DNA of 20,878 nucleotides. It comes from a virus. A program made the position numbers and the translations under genes. Below, in pieces: positions 19,907 to 20,878 of the stretch. The stretch lies in the IMG/VR virus record IMGVR_UViG_3300032561_001603, positions 1 through 20,878 of that record. One strand, written 5' to 3'. Below the pieces are notes generated by a model. The model was not told the origin of the DNA. It ran no database searches and worked only from the letters and a program-made list of their open reading frames with translations. Position 1 is the first letter of the stretch; every line of letters starts with the position of its first letter.

Positions 19907-20587
19907 ATGACGATTGAGGAGCAATACCGGGAGTGGGAGGAGACAGGCCGGGAATGGATCGGCAACCTCATGCCCACCCTGCGGGGCCACGGCTGCGTCT
20001 GGCACAGATGCACCGTGGCGGGACTCCAGGGCATCGTGAGAGCCGGGGCAATCCTCCCAGCAGGGGAGACAACCGAGCCTTCATGCGTGAGTGACTGCCA
20101 GGCGCACCGTCTAGGCGCTGTGCCCCTATTCGACTTCGACAACCCGACAGAGCGAGAGGTCTATCGTGCAGCGAAGATGGGGTGGGCTGGGTTCTTGCAC
20201 GGGGAAGAGGGGATCACGGTATGGCTGAGGATCCCTGTGGGCCGCTTGGACCCTGGCGGGCTGCTTCTCCGTGACGTGGAAGCCGCCAAGGGCAACCCCC
20301 TCATCTCACACCGCTACAAATGGATCCCCTATGTCGAGGCCTGGCACCTGGCCCCAATCGACTGGCGAAATGTAGACCAAGCCTGGGCCGTCCGGATGCC
20401 CTATGGCGGGGGTGCCTACACCATGACCGGCCTGAGCCTCGCAGACCCCGTATCGGAGGCCCAGCAACTTCGCCAAACATGGGGTGAGGAGTGGGAGCGG
20501 AGACGGGCTCTGGACCGTGCGGAAGGGAAGATCGATCTTGGAGAAGCGCTGAGGGAGGCTCAAGCGCGGCGGCAATCTGAGGCCTGA
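19907..20587 (+). CDS. Possible ADP-ribosyltransferase-like protein, unknown
   Basis: A 226-residue protein. The segment 'VWHRCTVAGLQGIVRAGAILPAGE' resembles the start of DarT/ART-type folds (an aromatic-His-Arg/Thr opening, then a helix ending in 'I..G.i'), and 'YKWIPYVEAWHLAPI' near residue 145 resembles the late strand carrying the catalytic glutamate in such folds. The match is weak and a different fold is possible. The C-terminal 40 residues are a charged helix. The ATG at 19907 has GAGG 6 nt upstream; a GTG at 19895 overlapping the previous stop would add four residues. It is the last gene before attR and is co-transcribed with the acidic protein. Confidence 0.6.
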   Translation: MTIEEQYREWEETGREWIGNLMPTLRGHGCVWHRCTVAGLQGIVRAGAILPAGETTEPSCVSDCQAHRLGAVPLFDFDNPTEREVYRAAKMGWAGFLHGEEGITVWLRIPVGRLDPGGLLLRDVEAAKGNPLISHRYKWIPYVEAWHLAPIDWRNVDQAWAVRMPYGGGAYTMTGLSLADPVSEAQQLRQTWGEEWERRRALDRAEGKIDLGEALREAQARRQSEA

Positions 20588-20751
20588 TCCCACACGGCCA
20601 ACACAGGGCGGGTTTTGCAACCGGGATGTAACCGGACGCCCCATAACGGGGCCGGACAGGGCAGCATACAGATACCCTCAAACCCCCGGTTTTGCTGGGT
20701 TTCTCGGACGATTCAGAACGGAACGGACAGGCGGAAACACTATGGAGCCGA
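20588..20751. other. Right arm of the element beside attR
   Basis: This stretch has no gene. It contains a hairpin gcccc/ggggc (20638..20652), flanked by repeated ccggac, and a 6-bp stem aaaccc/gggttt (20680..20702, 11-nt loop) that could weakly end transcription in either direction. The tandem site gaacggaacgg (20716..20726) lies 25 bp from the attR core and is also present in the integrase operon promoter. Together these look like recombination accessory sites next to the attachment core. Confidence 0.5.
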
Positions 20752-20760
20752 TTTCAAGAC
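20752..20760. repeat. attR core, 9 bp
   Basis: Second copy of tttcaagac, in direct orientation to 1535..1543. To its left is element sequence (gccga), to its right host tRNA sequence (tggcgcc). The 9 bp are the exact limit of identity between the two ends. Confidence 0.88.
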
Positions 20761-20790
20761 TGGCGCCATCAACCGCTCGGCCAACCCTCC
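20752..20790 (-). pseudogene. Host tRNA-Ser(UGA), 5' half
   Basis: The minus strand begins GGAGGGT (5' acceptor strand, first base at 20790), then a serine-type D arm with GCC/GGC stem and AGCGGTT loop, the 5' anticodon stem CCAGT and loop CTTGAAA. After the core the sequence becomes element DNA that cannot pair with CCAGT, so the tRNA is broken here. This half keeps the original tRNA promoter side, so a truncated transcript running into the element is expected. Confidence 0.93.
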
Positions 20791-20878
20791 GTGCGAACAG
20801 TTTGCCCTGGGGGCCCCCGATTCGTCCATTTTGGACCCGGGAGGGAGGGGGCCGAGGCTGGGGCGTGACTGGTCCGGT

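Larger units (their letters stand above)
1535..20760. mobile_element. 19.2 kb integrative element, candidate phage satellite
   Basis: The element is bounded by the 9-bp direct repeats that split a tRNA-Ser(UGA); one repeat plus the interior is 19,217 bp. It encodes a tyrosine integrase, an HTH excisionase-type protein, a PrimPol/SF3 replication protein, small and large terminase subunits, two ejection-protein-like genes and a cargo segment. No portal, major capsid, scaffold, tail, holin or endolysin gene is recognisable in the interior. Genes are tightly packed with ATGA/GTGA overlaps and no frameshifts are visible, arguing against random decay. Size and content are close to phage satellites such as P4-like elements and PICIs, but a large terminase plus ejection proteins without a capsid is unusual. 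Confidence 0.88.

Overview
The window shows a complete, precisely bounded 19.2 kb integrated element (about 1535..20760) inserted in a GC-rich bacterial chromosome. Flanking chromosomal genes are a DUF4382-type lipoprotein, a tRNA-Ser(GCU) and a bacteriohemerythrin. These fit a Gram-negative, respiratory, probably low-oxygen bacterium. Acidobacteriota (Holophagae) or a deltaproteobacterial lineage is a guess from gene style only, not a demonstrated assignment.

The borders can be read directly. The 3' half of a minus-strand tRNA-Ser(UGA) lies at 1486..1543 and its 5' half at 20752..20790. Both halves carry the 9-bp core tttcaagac, and joining them through the core gives a perfectly paired 88-nt tRNA. 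The element therefore sits in the anticodon loop and truly splits the host gene. It does not carry a 3' half to repair it. Instead it carries its own complete tRNA-Ser(UGA) at 1662..1749, with different but compensated stems.

Layout: (i) attL, replacement tRNA, a small membrane protein, a tyrosine integrase and a zinc-finger protein, with the proteins on the minus strand; (ii) a divergent control region at 4330..4543; (iii) a plus-strand operon with an HTH excisionase/regulator, an unknown protein, a PrimPol plus SF3 helicase replication protein, a tiny Cys-rich ORF, and the small and large terminase subunits; (iv) two large ejection-protein-like genes, one with a decayed lytic transglycosylase-like segment and one of 1447 aa with an ADP-ribosyltransferase-like domain and an LPD38-like C-terminus; (v) a cargo segment (16771..20587) with a hairpin-array RNA and a NYN-domain nuclease, a nucleotidyltransferase-fold/partner pair, and a two-gene operon with its own promoter. 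attR follows.

No portal, capsid, scaffold, tail or obvious lysis gene lies between the att sites. The simplest reading is a phage satellite that replicates itself, brings its own terminase and ejection proteins, and borrows a helper's particle. A deleted prophage is the alternative.

The most striking undescribed structure is at 16806..16960. Three roughly 50-nt units each hold two hairpins of 8-bp stem and 4- to 5-nt loop, 2 nt apart. The stems change between units while pairing is mostly kept. A promoter-like sequence precedes the array, its last hairpin is an intrinsic terminator, and a NYN-family nuclease gene starts 36 bp later. This layout (promoter, repeat RNA, terminator, RNase-family gene) resembles type III toxin-antitoxin loci but with an unrelated nuclease family.
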